NCBI RefSeq assembly: GCF_049200465.1
Contig: NZ_CP120836.1
Location: forward strand, 2,728,001-2,792,000
Reading direction: 5' to 3'
Source: Leptothermofonsia sp049200465
Lineage (GTDB): Bacteria; Cyanobacteriota; Cyanobacteriia; Leptolyngbyales; Leptolyngbyaceae
Length of the DNA stretch: 64,000 bases
The notes beneath the pieces were generated by a model. The model saw nothing but the letters and a program-made list of their open reading frames with translations. It had not been told where the DNA came from and did not search any database. This document shows, one piece after another, positions 47,404-56,474 of this stretch. Numbering within the stretch: the first letter of the stretch is position 1; each line of letters opens with the position of its first letter. The translations under genes were made by a program, and so were the position numbers.

Positions 47404-47518
47404 TATAGCTCTACGCAAGTGCTTTAGGACATTGGAATTGGAGAGGGAGTGGGGGGCTTCGCCCCCAGCCAGGGGTTCCACCCCTGCACCCGTCTTAACC
47501 ACAATGACTACCGCTGTA
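47404..47518 (-). repeat. MITE-A copy (inverted)
   Basis: It starts TATAGCTCTACGCAAGTGC and ends CCACAATGACTACCGCTGTA, with hairpins GGGGGCTTCGCCCCC and AGGGGTTCCACCCCT. Confidence 0.92.
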
Positions 47519-47649
47519 AAAGAAAATCAGTGCAACATGATTCTCTGTCAATTACAAAGAATGTGTCAGCCTTCTTTCAAGACAGTTTGTTTGATGATTA
47601 ATTCATGTGGAATTTTTTTCAACTCTTTGTTGATGGAGAGATGCTTGAA

Positions 47650-48498
47650 TCACCAGGGCGATCGCATCGGGACCGGAGGCAAATTCACTTTTCGTGCTAA
47701 ACCAAGCCATCGCAACAGATTGATAGTCCACCATGTAACATCAATCTCCCACCATTGCCAACCAGCTTTTGCAACTTGTGGATATGCATGATGGTTATTG
47801 TGCCAACCTTCACCATAGGTCAGTAAGGCTGCCCACCACAGATTTCGCGAGTTGTCGGCTGTTTCAAAGGTGCGGTAGCCCCACAGATGCGTCACCGAAT
47901 TAATGAACCAAGTGCTATGCCAAAGCCAGACTGCCCTCACAAACATTCCCCACAGCACAAACGACCAACCCCCGATCTCATAGAGCAATATTCCTAAGGG
48001 TAATTGCAGCAATAAAAAGTAGCGATTGAGCCAACGGTAAAAGGATTGCTTTGCTAAGTCAGGCGCAAAGCGGACATATTGTTCATAGTCAAAGAATTCA
48101 GGCTGAGGATACACCAACCACAACAAATGACTCCACCAAAATCCTCGACGAGCCGAGTAGGGATCTTTGACTTCATCTTCCGTATAAGCGTGGTGTAACC
48201 GATGCCCAGCTACCCAAAAAATCGGACCACCTTGCATGGCTAAAGCACCAATTATAGCGATCGCATACTCTAGCCACCGAGGAACTTGAAAACTGCGGTG
48301 ACTCAGTAAACGATGATAGCCCAAACAAATACCAATGCTACCAAACAACCAATGTAAAAGTAGGAAAACACCGAAAGCAGACCAAGAAAAGAACCAAAGA
48401 GCAATAATTGCTAGAATATGATTCATACTGAGAAACAGTATAAATGTCCAACTAATTTTGGAATCAGCTGGAATCATTGATTCAATATTGTTTGACAT
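47650..48498 (-). CDS. Acyl-lipid/acyl-CoA delta-9-type fatty acid desaturase
   Basis: The 282-aa diiron membrane enzyme has the three histidine boxes HRLLSHR (about residue 65), HRLHHAYTE (about 102) and EGWHNNHHAYP (about 232). Its hydrophobic segments are arranged like DesC. It inserts the first double bond into stearoyl chains using O2 and ferredoxin. It is the last gene of the minus-strand run ho2-hemN-desaturase (62 bp after hemN), so a low-oxygen isoform is suggested by context. The gene ends near a MITE-A copy. Confidence 0.9.
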   Translation of the reverse strand: MSNNIESMIPADSKISWTFILFLSMNHILAIIALWFFSWSAFGVFLLLHWLFGSIGICLGYHRLLSHRSFQVPRWLEYAIAIIGALAMQGGPIFWVAGHRLHHAYTEDEVKDPYSARRGFWWSHLLWLVYPQPEFFDYEQYVRFAPDLAKQSFYRWLNRYFLLLQLPLGILLYEIGGWSFVLWGMFVRAVWLWHSTWFINSVTHLWGYRTFETADNSRNLWWAALLTYGEGWHNNHHAYPQVAKAGWQWWEIDVTWWTINLLRWLGLARKVNLPPVPMRSPW

Positions 48499-48559
48499 GA
48501 AAACTCCTCACATAAAAGAGTACAGATAGAAAGAATACAAATGGACTAATTCACACTGA

Positions 48560-49945
48560 TTAAATCGCTTTTGAGAAATCAGAAATTGGCTTTTGGTGTA
48601 GGTAAGCGTCAAACACAGAGGCAATATTGCGAATCAATAGCCGTCCAACGGGTGTCACCTGAATCCGATTGTCCGTTACCTCAACTAGTCCATCCACCTC
48701 TAGGTGAGTCAATGCCTCAAGTTCACTGGCAAAGTAGTGATCAAAGTCGAGAAAATAGCGAGCTTCTATGTCTAGCTTGGAAAGACCAAACTGACACATC
48801 AATTCCATGATGATGTGGCGGCGAATTTGATCGTCTCGATGAAGCTGAATTCCCCGTTCTATCGGCAATTCCCCTTTTTCAACTGCGCGAAAATAGGACT
48901 GCAAGTGCTTATGGTTCTGGGCGTAGGCATTGTGCAACATACTAATGGACGTTAAGCCAAAACCAACTAATTCGGCATCAGGCAAGGTAGTGTAGCCCTG
49001 GAAGTTTCGCTTTAGAGTACCATGCCGTTGGGCGATCGCTAGTTCATCATCGGGTTTAGCAAAGTGATCCATACCAATGTATTGGTAGTGTCGCTGGGTG
49101 AGCGTTTCAATCGCCATTTGCAAAATATCCAGTTTTTCAGAGCCATTGGGCAAAGTATCGGCAGCAATCTGTTTTTGAACGGGTTTTAACCAGGGAATGT
49201 AAGCAAAACTGAATACGGCAATGCGATCGGGATTGAGTACGATTGTTTTCTCGATGGTTTCGGTAAAAGAATGCAGCGTTTGATAGGGCAAGCCATAGAT
49301 CAGATCTACATTGACACTATCAAACTCAGCCGCACGAATCCAACTCATGACATCAAATAACAAAGTTTCTGACTGAACTCGATTTACTGCAATCTGCACC
49401 TTTGGATTAAAGTCCTGAATGCCAAAACTAATGCGGTTAAATCCAATTTCTCTCAGTGCCAAGATATAGTCACGATTGATGTAACGAGGGTTAATTTCAA
49501 TTGAAATTTCAGCATTTGGTGCAAAGTTGAAGTGATGCTGCAGGGTACGCCATAATACCTCGACTTGGTCCAAATTCAGATAGTTGGGTGTACCTCCCCC
49601 CCAGTGCATTTGAGTTACTGGACGCGACCTATCTATCAATGCTGCCGTTTGCCGAATGTCCTGCACTAAGCAATCTAAATAGGATTGAGCTGCCGTTTGA
49701 CTTTGGGTGACAATCACATTGCAACCACAGAAGTAACACGCGGTTTGGCAAAAGGGAATGTGAACGTAAAGGGATAGGGGGGATTGTCGTTGGTTGGATG
49801 CAGCGATCGCCTGCTTGAAGTGATGTTGATTAAATTCTGGTGTAAACTCAGCTGCAGTGGGATAGCTGGTGTAGCGTGGCAACGGGCGATCGTATCGCTG
49901 TAATAAACGAGCATCGAATCGAACAATTGGCGGTACAGAAATCAT
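48560..49945 (-). CDS. hemN: Oxygen-independent coproporphyrinogen III oxidase
   Basis: The 461-aa radical SAM enzyme converts coproporphyrinogen III to protoporphyrinogen IX without O2. The cluster motif CQTACYFCGCNVIV (CxxxCxxC plus the extra Cys) is at about residue 66. HWGGGTPNYL and EINPRYI follow, and the C-terminal HemN domain (RRHIIMELMCQFGL) is complete. In Synechocystis the low-oxygen operon also holds hemN beside ho2 and chlA-II. Here it lies about 90 bp after ho2 on the same strand. Confidence 0.95.
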   Translation of the reverse strand: MISVPPIVRFDARLLQRYDRPLPRYTSYPTAAEFTPEFNQHHFKQAIAASNQRQSPLSLYVHIPFCQTACYFCGCNVIVTQSQTAAQSYLDCLVQDIRQTAALIDRSRPVTQMHWGGGTPNYLNLDQVEVLWRTLQHHFNFAPNAEISIEINPRYINRDYILALREIGFNRISFGIQDFNPKVQIAVNRVQSETLLFDVMSWIRAAEFDSVNVDLIYGLPYQTLHSFTETIEKTIVLNPDRIAVFSFAYIPWLKPVQKQIAADTLPNGSEKLDILQMAIETLTQRHYQYIGMDHFAKPDDELAIAQRHGTLKRNFQGYTTLPDAELVGFGLTSISMLHNAYAQNHKHLQSYFRAVEKGELPIERGIQLHRDDQIRRHIIMELMCQFGLSKLDIEARYFLDFDHYFASELEALTHLEVDGLVEVTDNRIQVTPVGRLLIRNIASVFDAYLHQKPISDFSKAI

Positions 49946-50038
49946 GAATATTGCATTCTCCTCTCAAATCTAAATTGGCTCTGATAACTGGATTGAATGA
50001 CAATCAGATTGAGTTCTGGTGCAGTTCAGATCACGTTA

Positions 50039-50809
50039 TCAGATGACGTAATTTACTGGTTCTGGCTTTAGTGTTTTAGGTTCGGATGAATGATGGAAGG
50101 TACGTTCTGTACTGCCGGGTTTATCCTGACGGGTCAGTAGATCAAAGGCATGATCACCGATGGCGGCTTTCACATCTGGCTCTAGTTCATGCATCACATC
50201 TCGGTTCAAGGCAAAAGCAAAATTTGCTTCAGCAACAATCCGACGAATCGTGACTGCATCTAGGTTCAAAGCGTTGATCGCATGGCGGTATCTTTCTTTA
50301 AAGGCTCGTTTTGCTTCTGGGGTAGGAATCTGCTCAAACTCATAGAGAGACGTTCCCTGAGTAGGAGGCAGATTGAGGGCAGAGCGAATGATGGTTTTGA
50401 GAGCCTGACCACCGGATAGATCACCCAAATAGCGGGTGTAGGAATGGGCAATCAACAAGGTTGGATCAGTGGTTGCCACTTCCCGAATGCGGTTGACATA
50501 GACTAACCCCGCCGCAGAAGGAACAATTTGATCTCGCCACTGTTCGCCATAATAAAATGCCAAATCTTGCTCTAGACTAGCAGTCCGATTCAGTTCCGGA
50601 AAGTGAATCGCAGCCACAATCGGTTTATCGCAGTGGCTTTCAATTTCGGTTTCTAGAATGCTGTAAACAAAATAGAGATTGGCAAGCAGCTTCCGAAAAG
50701 GTTCCCACTCAACAACTTCTTGCAGGAAGCATTTCATGAATGCCGTGTTTTCTGCCAAGGTATGGGCATGGGCAGTTCCTTCTCGCAGGGCAACGGATAG
50801 CATAGTCAT
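50039..50809 (-). CDS. ho2: Heme oxygenase, low-oxygen isoform type
   Basis: The 256-aa enzyme opens heme to biliverdin IX-alpha for phycobilin and phytochrome chromophores, using O2 and ferredoxin. The proximal heme His is in LREGTAHAHTLAENT (about residue 18-20), and the distal helix motif is YTRYLGDLSGGQALK. It is divergent from the acsF-type cyclase, with hemN downstream, which is the arrangement of the low-oxygen isoform; the isoform call rests on context. Confidence 0.92.
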   Translation of the reverse strand: MTMLSVALREGTAHAHTLAENTAFMKCFLQEVVEWEPFRKLLANLYFVYSILETEIESHCDKPIVAAIHFPELNRTASLEQDLAFYYGEQWRDQIVPSAAGLVYVNRIREVATTDPTLLIAHSYTRYLGDLSGGQALKTIIRSALNLPPTQGTSLYEFEQIPTPEAKRAFKERYRHAINALNLDAVTIRRIVAEANFAFALNRDVMHELEPDVKAAIGDHAFDLLTRQDKPGSTERTFHHSSEPKTLKPEPVNYVI

Positions 50810-50924
50810 GATACAACTCCTTCAAATTCTGAAAAGTTGAGGTTAAACAGACTTACTGCGTTCTGTCGAAGGTGCGAGCCTCGCAGTAAAATCAGCACAG
50901 AATTAACCATAACTTAATTCTTAT

Positions 50925-51031
50925 ATAGTTATCAAGCAAAACCAAAAGCTTACGATATGGATGCTTCACAATTTTTCAAAAAAGATAAAAGCATAATTGC
51001 ACGCGAGATTGTATTATAACTTGATAGTTAT
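50925..51031. promoter_or_regulatory. Divergent low-oxygen control region with ATAACT-N4-AGTTAT operator
   Basis: ATAACT-TGAT-AGTTAT at 51016-51031 is a perfect 6-4-6 palindrome 22 bp before the cyclase start. The 12-mer ATAGTTATCAAG occurs at 51024-51035 and again at 50925-50936 on the ho2 side, where a second ATAACT lies at 50909-50914. This is the divergent promoter region of ho2 and acsF. In Synechocystis the MarR-type ChlR controls these genes; no chlR is present in this window. Confidence 0.65.
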
Positions 51032-51053
51032 CAAGTATGTGGATAGGGTGATT

Positions 51054-52118
51054 ATGATTTCGTCTCCGCCCAGTTCAACAGAGGTTGCTACTTCAAAAGC
51101 AATTCAGGAAAACTTGCTCACTCCCCGGTTTTACACCACAAACTTTGACGTTGTTGCAAGCCTTGACCTCACCCCCCAACAGCGGCAGCTGGAGGTCATG
51201 CTGGCAGAAATGCAAGCAGACTATAACCGTCACCATTTTGTTCGAGATGAATCGTTTAATCAGTCTTGGGAACATCTCGATGAAGTAACCCGTAAAGCCT
51301 TTATCGACTATCTAGAACGTTCCTGTGTCTCTGAGTTTTCTGGTTTTTTGTTGTTCAAAGAACTATCTCGTAAGCTGAAGCAGCGTAGTCCACTACTGGC
51401 AGAAATTTTTCATCTAATGGCACGGGATGAAGCGCGTCATGCGGGTTTTCTGAATAAAGCCATGGCTGATTTTGGCTATTCAATGGATTTGGGCTACTTG
51501 GCCAAAGCACGGACCTATACGTTCTTCCCAATCGAGTGGATTATTTACACCGTTTATCTATCTGAAAAGATTGGCTATTGGCGCTACATCATCATCTATC
51601 GACATCTAGAGCAACATCCAGAGCATTCATTCTATCCACTGTTTAAATATTTCGAGAGCTGGTGCCAGGATGAAAACCGCCACGGCGATATCTTCAAGGC
51701 ATTACTGCATTCTCAACCGCACTTGGTCAATACTTGGAAAGCAAAACTGTGGATGCGCTTCTTTTTGCTGATGGTGTTTGCGACTCATACAATGACGGTG
51801 CACGAGCGATCAGGGTTTTATCAAGCACTGGGATTGGATGCAACGGAGTTCGATCGCCAGGTGATTGAAAAGACGAATGAAACAGCAGCCCGCGCCTTTT
51901 CGGTGGTACTTGATACCCAGCATCCAAGCTTTTACCGACGGCTGCAACAGTGTTCGGACTTGAATCAGCAAATTCTCGCCATTCACCAAAGCACCCGACC
52001 TCAATTTCTGAAGCGTCTCCGCAAAGTACTGCTGCAACTGGCGATCGCTGGACACTTGCTCAGGCTGTATTTACTGCGTCCGGTGAATGCTCAAGCCATA
52101 TGGGGAACCGTTCGCTAG
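51054..52118 (+). CDS. acsF: Mg-protoporphyrin IX monomethyl ester oxidative cyclase (AcsF/ChlA-II type)
   Basis: The 354-aa diiron enzyme forms ring E of chlorophyll using O2. Iron-binding motifs are ERSCVSEFSGFLLFKELSRK and ARDEARHAGFLNKAMADFG, with a third Glu/His set in FKYFESWCQDENRHGDIFKA. The start MISSPPSSTEVATSK is used; an upstream in-frame start at 50997 would span the operator. Divergence from ho2/hemN indicates the low-oxygen paralogue, usually called chlA-II. Confidence 0.94.
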   Translation: MISSPPSSTEVATSKAIQENLLTPRFYTTNFDVVASLDLTPQQRQLEVMLAEMQADYNRHHFVRDESFNQSWEHLDEVTRKAFIDYLERSCVSEFSGFLLFKELSRKLKQRSPLLAEIFHLMARDEARHAGFLNKAMADFGYSMDLGYLAKARTYTFFPIEWIIYTVYLSEKIGYWRYIIIYRHLEQHPEHSFYPLFKYFESWCQDENRHGDIFKALLHSQPHLVNTWKAKLWMRFFLLMVFATHTMTVHERSGFYQALGLDATEFDRQVIEKTNETAARAFSVVLDTQHPSFYRRLQQCSDLNQQILAIHQSTRPQFLKRLRKVLLQLAIAGHLLRLYLLRPVNAQAIWGTVR

Positions 52119-52302
52119 CTCTGGTTGCTTATCAAGTCTGGAGCCGGAATCAATCTAAGCAGCGATCTAGGAATCAATCCAAACAACAGCGATTGAGTTC
52201 AGGCATTGCTTCATCACAAAATAGAAGTGGCAATTGAGTATTTTCTGATGTTCCATGTCTGGCAGAGTTTGATCCCTTAGGAACTATTACAGGAGAGAGT
52301 GT

Positions 52303-53898
52303 ATGATTCGCTCAATGTCTGAACTCAACACCGAATCGCTTGACCTATCCAACCCTCAGATTTTGCTCTCTGTTCTAAAAAAACTGAAGCAAACCATCGA
52401 ACAAGAAGGGCACAGTACCTTTGAACGGTGGCGATCACAAATTCAACAGTCTGATTTTCTTGCCAGCGCATTAAATTTAGCCTACTACCTTGCCCTACGT
52501 TGCTATGATCTACGTCCGCTTCAAGTGGCACTCATGCCTTGGGGCTTATCGTCCCTAGGACGCATTGAAGCTCGCGTCATGCCAAACTTGGATGCAGTGA
52601 TCGCCACTCTGATGGCTATCTGTGACAAAGACTCTAACGAACCATCATCTGAATCGGTAAACCGTCCAGATCTGATGTCCTTTTTTGAGGGAAATTATCT
52701 GCTTCAACGACGCACAGAGGAGTTGTTTGGTCCATCTTTAGCTCATCGACGGGTCAGGATTATGGTGACACTACCTACTGAAGCTGCAACCGATTATGAC
52801 TTTGTGCGAACGCTCCTGGAACGCGGTGCAAACTGTCTGCGAATCAACTGTGCCCATGATGATCCGGTTCTCTGGCAAGGAATGATTGATCAGGTTCGGC
52901 GAGCCGAGCAGGAAACAGGCAGACTCTGTAAAATCATGATGGATCTGGGAGGGCCAAAAATCCGCACAGGTACTGTGGTGACACCACCCGGTCAAAGCAG
53001 GGTGTTTCGTGGTGATCAAATTGTTCTGCTGCGGAATGCACCAGAGTCCAATGCAGAATGTGACCCAAAACGATCTCCAAGCACATTGTTTCAAATTCAA
53101 TGCTCGGTTCCTAATATTATTGACCAATTAGAGGTTGGGGCATTGGTCTATATAGATGACGGGACAATTCGCACTCAGGTTGTGAAGACGCACTATTTAC
53201 TCCCCAACGGTCAATCAGGGCTGCTCTTGGAGGTGACTCATGCCAGACCCAAAGGAGTCAAACTGCGGTCAAAAAAAGGGTTAAACTTTCCGAATACCGT
53301 TTTATCTCTTAATCCACTCACCGAGAAAGATCGACAAGATCTTGACTTTGTTGCCGTTCATGCAGACATCATTGGCTATTCATTTGTGCAGCGATCGGCA
53401 GATCTAGAATTACTTCAGCATGAATTAGATGAACGCCTTCAGCGCCATCGCCCCCGTCCGGCCATTGTCGCCAAAATTGAAACGGCAATGGCGGTAAATA
53501 ATCTGCCAGAGCTAATCATTCAGGCAGCAGGGAAGCAACCTTTTGGGGTGATGATCGCGAGAGGAGACTTAGCTGTTGAAATTGGCTACCAGCGGTTAGC
53601 AGAAATTCAGGAAGAGATTCTGTGGATTTGCGAAGCTGCCCATATTCCCGTGGTTTGGGCTACTCAGGTGTTAGAAAATCTGGTGAAAAATGGCGCACCT
53701 TCGCGTGGCGAAATGACCGACGCGGCCATGGCCGAACGGGCTGAATGCGTCATGCTTAACAAAGGTCCATTTATTGCTGAGGCGGTTACGATTTTAGATG
53801 ATGTCTTGACTCGCATGGAAACTCATCAGTTGAAGAAAACCCCCCAGTTACGAGCCCTTCATTCCTGGTCAATCGCAAATCATCCACCTCTAACATGA
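52303..53898 (+). CDS. Pyruvate kinase-like protein with N-terminal extension
   Basis: The 531-aa protein has an unusual N-terminal region (about 145 residues, no known domain). The pyruvate kinase barrel and B domain follow: RVRIMVTLPTEAATDYDFVR, GANCLRINCAHDD (Arg and Asn substrate site), MMDLGGPKIRTG, IVAKIETAMAVNNLPELI (catalytic Lys and metal Glu) and IARGDLAVEIG. The signature loop reads SRGEMTDAAMAERAECVMLN rather than the usual TRAE-TDVANAV-DG. The allosteric C-terminal domain is missing. It could have altered regulation or not act as pyruvate kinase. It follows acsF by 185 bp on the same strand, with an AGGAGAG site. Confidence 0.82.
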   Translation: MIRSMSELNTESLDLSNPQILLSVLKKLKQTIEQEGHSTFERWRSQIQQSDFLASALNLAYYLALRCYDLRPLQVALMPWGLSSLGRIEARVMPNLDAVIATLMAICDKDSNEPSSESVNRPDLMSFFEGNYLLQRRTEELFGPSLAHRRVRIMVTLPTEAATDYDFVRTLLERGANCLRINCAHDDPVLWQGMIDQVRRAEQETGRLCKIMMDLGGPKIRTGTVVTPPGQSRVFRGDQIVLLRNAPESNAECDPKRSPSTLFQIQCSVPNIIDQLEVGALVYIDDGTIRTQVVKTHYLLPNGQSGLLLEVTHARPKGVKLRSKKGLNFPNTVLSLNPLTEKDRQDLDFVAVHADIIGYSFVQRSADLELLQHELDERLQRHRPRPAIVAKIETAMAVNNLPELIIQAAGKQPFGVMIARGDLAVEIGYQRLAEIQEEILWICEAAHIPVVWATQVLENLVKNGAPSRGEMTDAAMAERAECVMLNKGPFIAEAVTILDDVLTRMETHQLKKTPQLRALHSWSIANHPPLT

Positions 53899-53925
53899 GC
53901 AAGCGGAGATAAATATTCCTATCGT

Positions 53926-54651
53926 TCAGTCATGCACAGAGCCATCGGGCATCGTTGCACCTGTCAGATCAGCTCGGCTCAAAACTGTGCCTGTTAGATC
54001 GGTATAAAGTAGGTTTGCCCGCTGTAAAATAACACCGCTCAGATCGGCATAGCTGAGATCGGCTCCTTGTAAGTTGGCTTCCGTTAAGTTTGTGGGGATT
54101 AGCAACTGAGGTGATCGCTGCACCAACACTGCCCGACACAAGCTGGCTCCCTCCAGATTTGCCTGATACAGCAGCGCTCCTCCTAGATTGGCATAGGATA
54201 GGTTTGCCCCTTTGAAGCTGGCATGGCTGAGATTAGTTTGCTGATCAGCTCCTGATTGCAAATCAGCTTCAATCAAGAGCGAATGATCGAAATTTGCTTT
54301 GGATAAATTTGCCCCAGACAAACTCGCTTTGAGCAAATTCGCGTTAGTCAGTTGAGCTTGGGTTAAAACAGCTCCACTCAGATCCGCTTCTCGTAAAGTT
54401 GCACCGTGCAGATCGGCTGCAGTCAGATCTGTGCCCCAGAGAATCGCTTCACTTAAATCGGCGGTTCTCAAGGTGCTTCGACTGAGGTTGGTTTTGCCCA
54501 AACGACTTTGACGCAAATCTGCTCGGCTTAGATCAATCTCGGACAACTGGAGGTGCAGCAAATTCTGTCCGCGGAGCATTGCGTTACTAAAGTCGCGCTG
54601 CCCAGTTTTGTAATGCTCTAGCAGTTGACGAACAACGGTTTGATCACTCAT
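53926..54651 (-). CDS. Pentapeptide-repeat protein
   Basis: The 241-aa protein is built almost entirely of A(D/N)LXX repeats from about residue 25 (ANLLKASLSGANLSKANFDH; ADLSYADLSGVILQRANLLY), which fold into a right-handed quadrilateral beta-helix. There is no signal peptide, so it is cytosolic. Function is not predictable from repeats. It is convergent with the pyruvate kinase gene and divergent from psbA, sharing the 160-bp control region with it. Confidence 0.88.
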   Translation of the reverse strand: MSDQTVVRQLLEHYKTGQRDFSNAMLRGQNLLHLQLSEIDLSRADLRQSRLGKTNLSRSTLRTADLSEAILWGTDLTAADLHGATLREADLSGAVLTQAQLTNANLLKASLSGANLSKANFDHSLLIEADLQSGADQQTNLSHASFKGANLSYANLGGALLYQANLEGASLCRAVLVQRSPQLLIPTNLTEANLQGADLSYADLSGVILQRANLLYTDLTGTVLSRADLTGATMPDGSVHD

Positions 54652-54709
54652 AGGAATTCATCCAGACTTTGATCGAATTAAGATTCTACAAGAATTTCCG
54701 TTGCTCCTG

Positions 54710-54739
54710 TTGACAGTTATATAACTAGAAAGTTATAAA
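54710..54739 (+). promoter_or_regulatory. psbA promoter with embedded ATAACT-N4-AGTTAT operator
   Basis: TTGACA (54710-54715) and TATAAA (54734-54739) at 18-bp spacing form a sigma-70-type promoter 74 bp upstream of the psbA start. The palindrome ATAACT-AGAA-AGTTAT occupies 54721-54736, between and touching the two boxes. It is the same 6-4-6 palindrome as upstream of acsF. Position suits a repressor or a DNA-twisting activator. Confidence 0.7.
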
Positions 54740-54812
54740 ATCATATCATCGAGCTTTAATTGCTTGATGTTCACTATACCTCAGATCACCTCATGAATTG
54801 AGGATTGGGATT

Positions 54813-55895
54813 ATGACAACATTATTGGAACGAAGAAATTCAACCAACGCTTGGGATCGGTTGTGCAACTGGATTACCAGCGTGGAAAACCGTTTGTACA
54901 TCGGCTGGTTCGGAGTATTGTTGATTCCGACGGCATTGGTAGCCGCGATTGTGTTCATTCTGGCTATGATTGCAGCGCCCCCGGTGGATATTGACGGCAT
55001 CCGCGAACCGGTCTCTGGTTCGTTGCTCTATGGCAATAACCTGATGACTGCGACTGTTGTGCCCACGTCGAATGCGATCGGGCTGCATTTTTACCCAATC
55101 TGGGAAGCAGCATCTCTGGATGAATGGCTTTACAATGGCGGCCCTTGGCAAATGATCGTGTTTCATTTCTTGATTGCGATCTACGCCTACATGGGGCGGC
55201 AATGGGAATTGAGTTATCGGCTAGGAATGCGCCCTTGGATTTCAGTCGCGTATTCGGCTCCAGTGGCAGCAGCGACCTCTGTATTATTGATTTATCCCAT
55301 CGGTCAAGGTAGCTTCTCGGATGGGTTGATGCTGGGCGTATCGGGCACTTTTAACTTCATGATTGTTTTCACCGCAGAACACAATGTTCTGATGCATCCG
55401 TTCCACATGCTGGGTGTGGTGGGTGTGTTTGGAGGAGCCTTGTTTAGTGCCATGCATGGCTCGCTAGTGACTGCTTCTCTGGTGCGGGAAACCTCCGAAG
55501 TGGAGTCCCAGAATTATGGCTACAGGTTTGGGCAAGAGGAAGAAACTTACAATATCGTGGCAGCGCACGGCTACTTTGGTCGCCTGATTTTCCAATATGC
55601 TAGCTTCAACAATAGCCGATCGCTGCACTTCTTCCTGGCAGCTTGGCCTGTTGTGGGCATCTGGTTTGCAGCCTTGGGCATCAGCACCATGTCGTTTAAC
55701 CTGAATGGGTTCAACTTCAATAACTCAGTGTTAGACAGCCAAGGGCGTGTGATTCCTACTTGGGCCGATCTGTTGAACCGAGCCAACCTGGGAATTGAAG
55801 TGATGCATGAGCGCAATGCCCACAATTTTCCGCTGGATCTAGCAGCAGGTGAAGCTCAGCCAATTGCATTAAAAGCTCCTGCGATAACTGGTTAA
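54813..55895 (+). CDS. psbA: Photosystem II D1 protein, D1' (micro-oxic) variant
   Basis: The 360-aa PSII reaction-centre protein has all ligands for the redox chain: Tyr161, Asp170, Glu189-His190, His198, His215, His332, Glu333, His337, Asp342 and Ala344. The tail after Ala344 (AGEAQPIALKAPAITG) is cleaved on maturation. It carries Ala80, Leu158 and Ala286 in place of Gly, Phe and Thr, the three substitutions that define D1', the form made in several cyanobacteria under low oxygen. Residue 130 is Gln. Start MTTLLERRNSTNAW is standard; an upstream in-frame TTG is rejected. It lies in the low-oxygen gene cluster with a matching operator. Confidence 0.97.
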   Translation: MTTLLERRNSTNAWDRLCNWITSVENRLYIGWFGVLLIPTALVAAIVFILAMIAAPPVDIDGIREPVSGSLLYGNNLMTATVVPTSNAIGLHFYPIWEAASLDEWLYNGGPWQMIVFHFLIAIYAYMGRQWELSYRLGMRPWISVAYSAPVAAATSVLLIYPIGQGSFSDGLMLGVSGTFNFMIVFTAEHNVLMHPFHMLGVVGVFGGALFSAMHGSLVTASLVRETSEVESQNYGYRFGQEEETYNIVAAHGYFGRLIFQYASFNNSRSLHFFLAAWPVVGIWFAALGISTMSFNLNGFNFNNSVLDSQGRVIPTWADLLNRANLGIEVMHERNAHNFPLDLAAGEAQPIALKAPAITG

Positions 55896-56021
55896 ACAGT
55901 GCAGGCTAATTGGTCTGTTGTCATAGTTTGAATGAGTGTAATTGCGTCTTCTGTTTTGCGTCTCCAGATGATAGGAGGCGCATTTCTGCATCAATCTTTC
56001 AGTATCAGTCTTTTAGCAATC

Positions 56022-56378
56022 TTATTGTTGTAGCTGCTTGAGTTGTTTTAAGGTTTTTGTTTGTTTCAAAATGCGGTCATGAATGCGATCGCACGCCAGA
56101 TCACAAAACTCAAACACCGCTGGGTCAATAATTTCGTAGTAGGCACTAGTACCTTTGGGTTGGCGAGATAAGATTCCGGCTTGCGTTAGCACCTTCAAGT
56201 GTTTAGATAGATTGGCCTGCCCTAACCCCGTCGCTTCGCATAGCTCCATCACATTCATTGGACTGTCGCGAAGATAATGTAAAATTTGCAGCCGACTGGT
56301 TTCAGACAACACTTTAAAGTAATCGGCAACTGATGCCAGAGTATCCAAATCAGGCTGAGTTCGTTTCTTTGCAGGCAT
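56022..56378 (-). CDS. ArsR/SmtB-family transcriptional regulator
   Basis: The 118-aa winged-helix regulator has SETSRLQILHYLRDSPMNVM and the recognition helix GLGQANLSKHLKVLTQAGIL, then the wing GTSAYYEIID. Cys residues occur in VMELCEATG and FEFCDLACDRI. Two widely spaced cysteines in these helices recall the persulfide/sulfide sensors SqrR and BigR, and the divergent gene is a rhodanese fusion, so sulfur sensing is inferred. Classical metal motif ELCVCDL is absent. It is divergent from the CoA-disulfide reductase (96 bp), with an imperfect inverted repeat (ACGATGATATCGTCA, 56395-56409) between them. Confidence 0.88.
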   Translation of the reverse strand: MPAKKRTQPDLDTLASVADYFKVLSETSRLQILHYLRDSPMNVMELCEATGLGQANLSKHLKVLTQAGILSRQPKGTSAYYEIIDPAVFEFCDLACDRIHDRILKQTKTLKQLKQLQQ

Positions 56379-56474
56379 AGACAGGCTAAAATAAACGATG
56401 ATATCGTCATTGCATGACTATATGCTATTACAGCAGATTCAAGCCTAATGAGTAGGGAATAGAAGGGAGATTCA

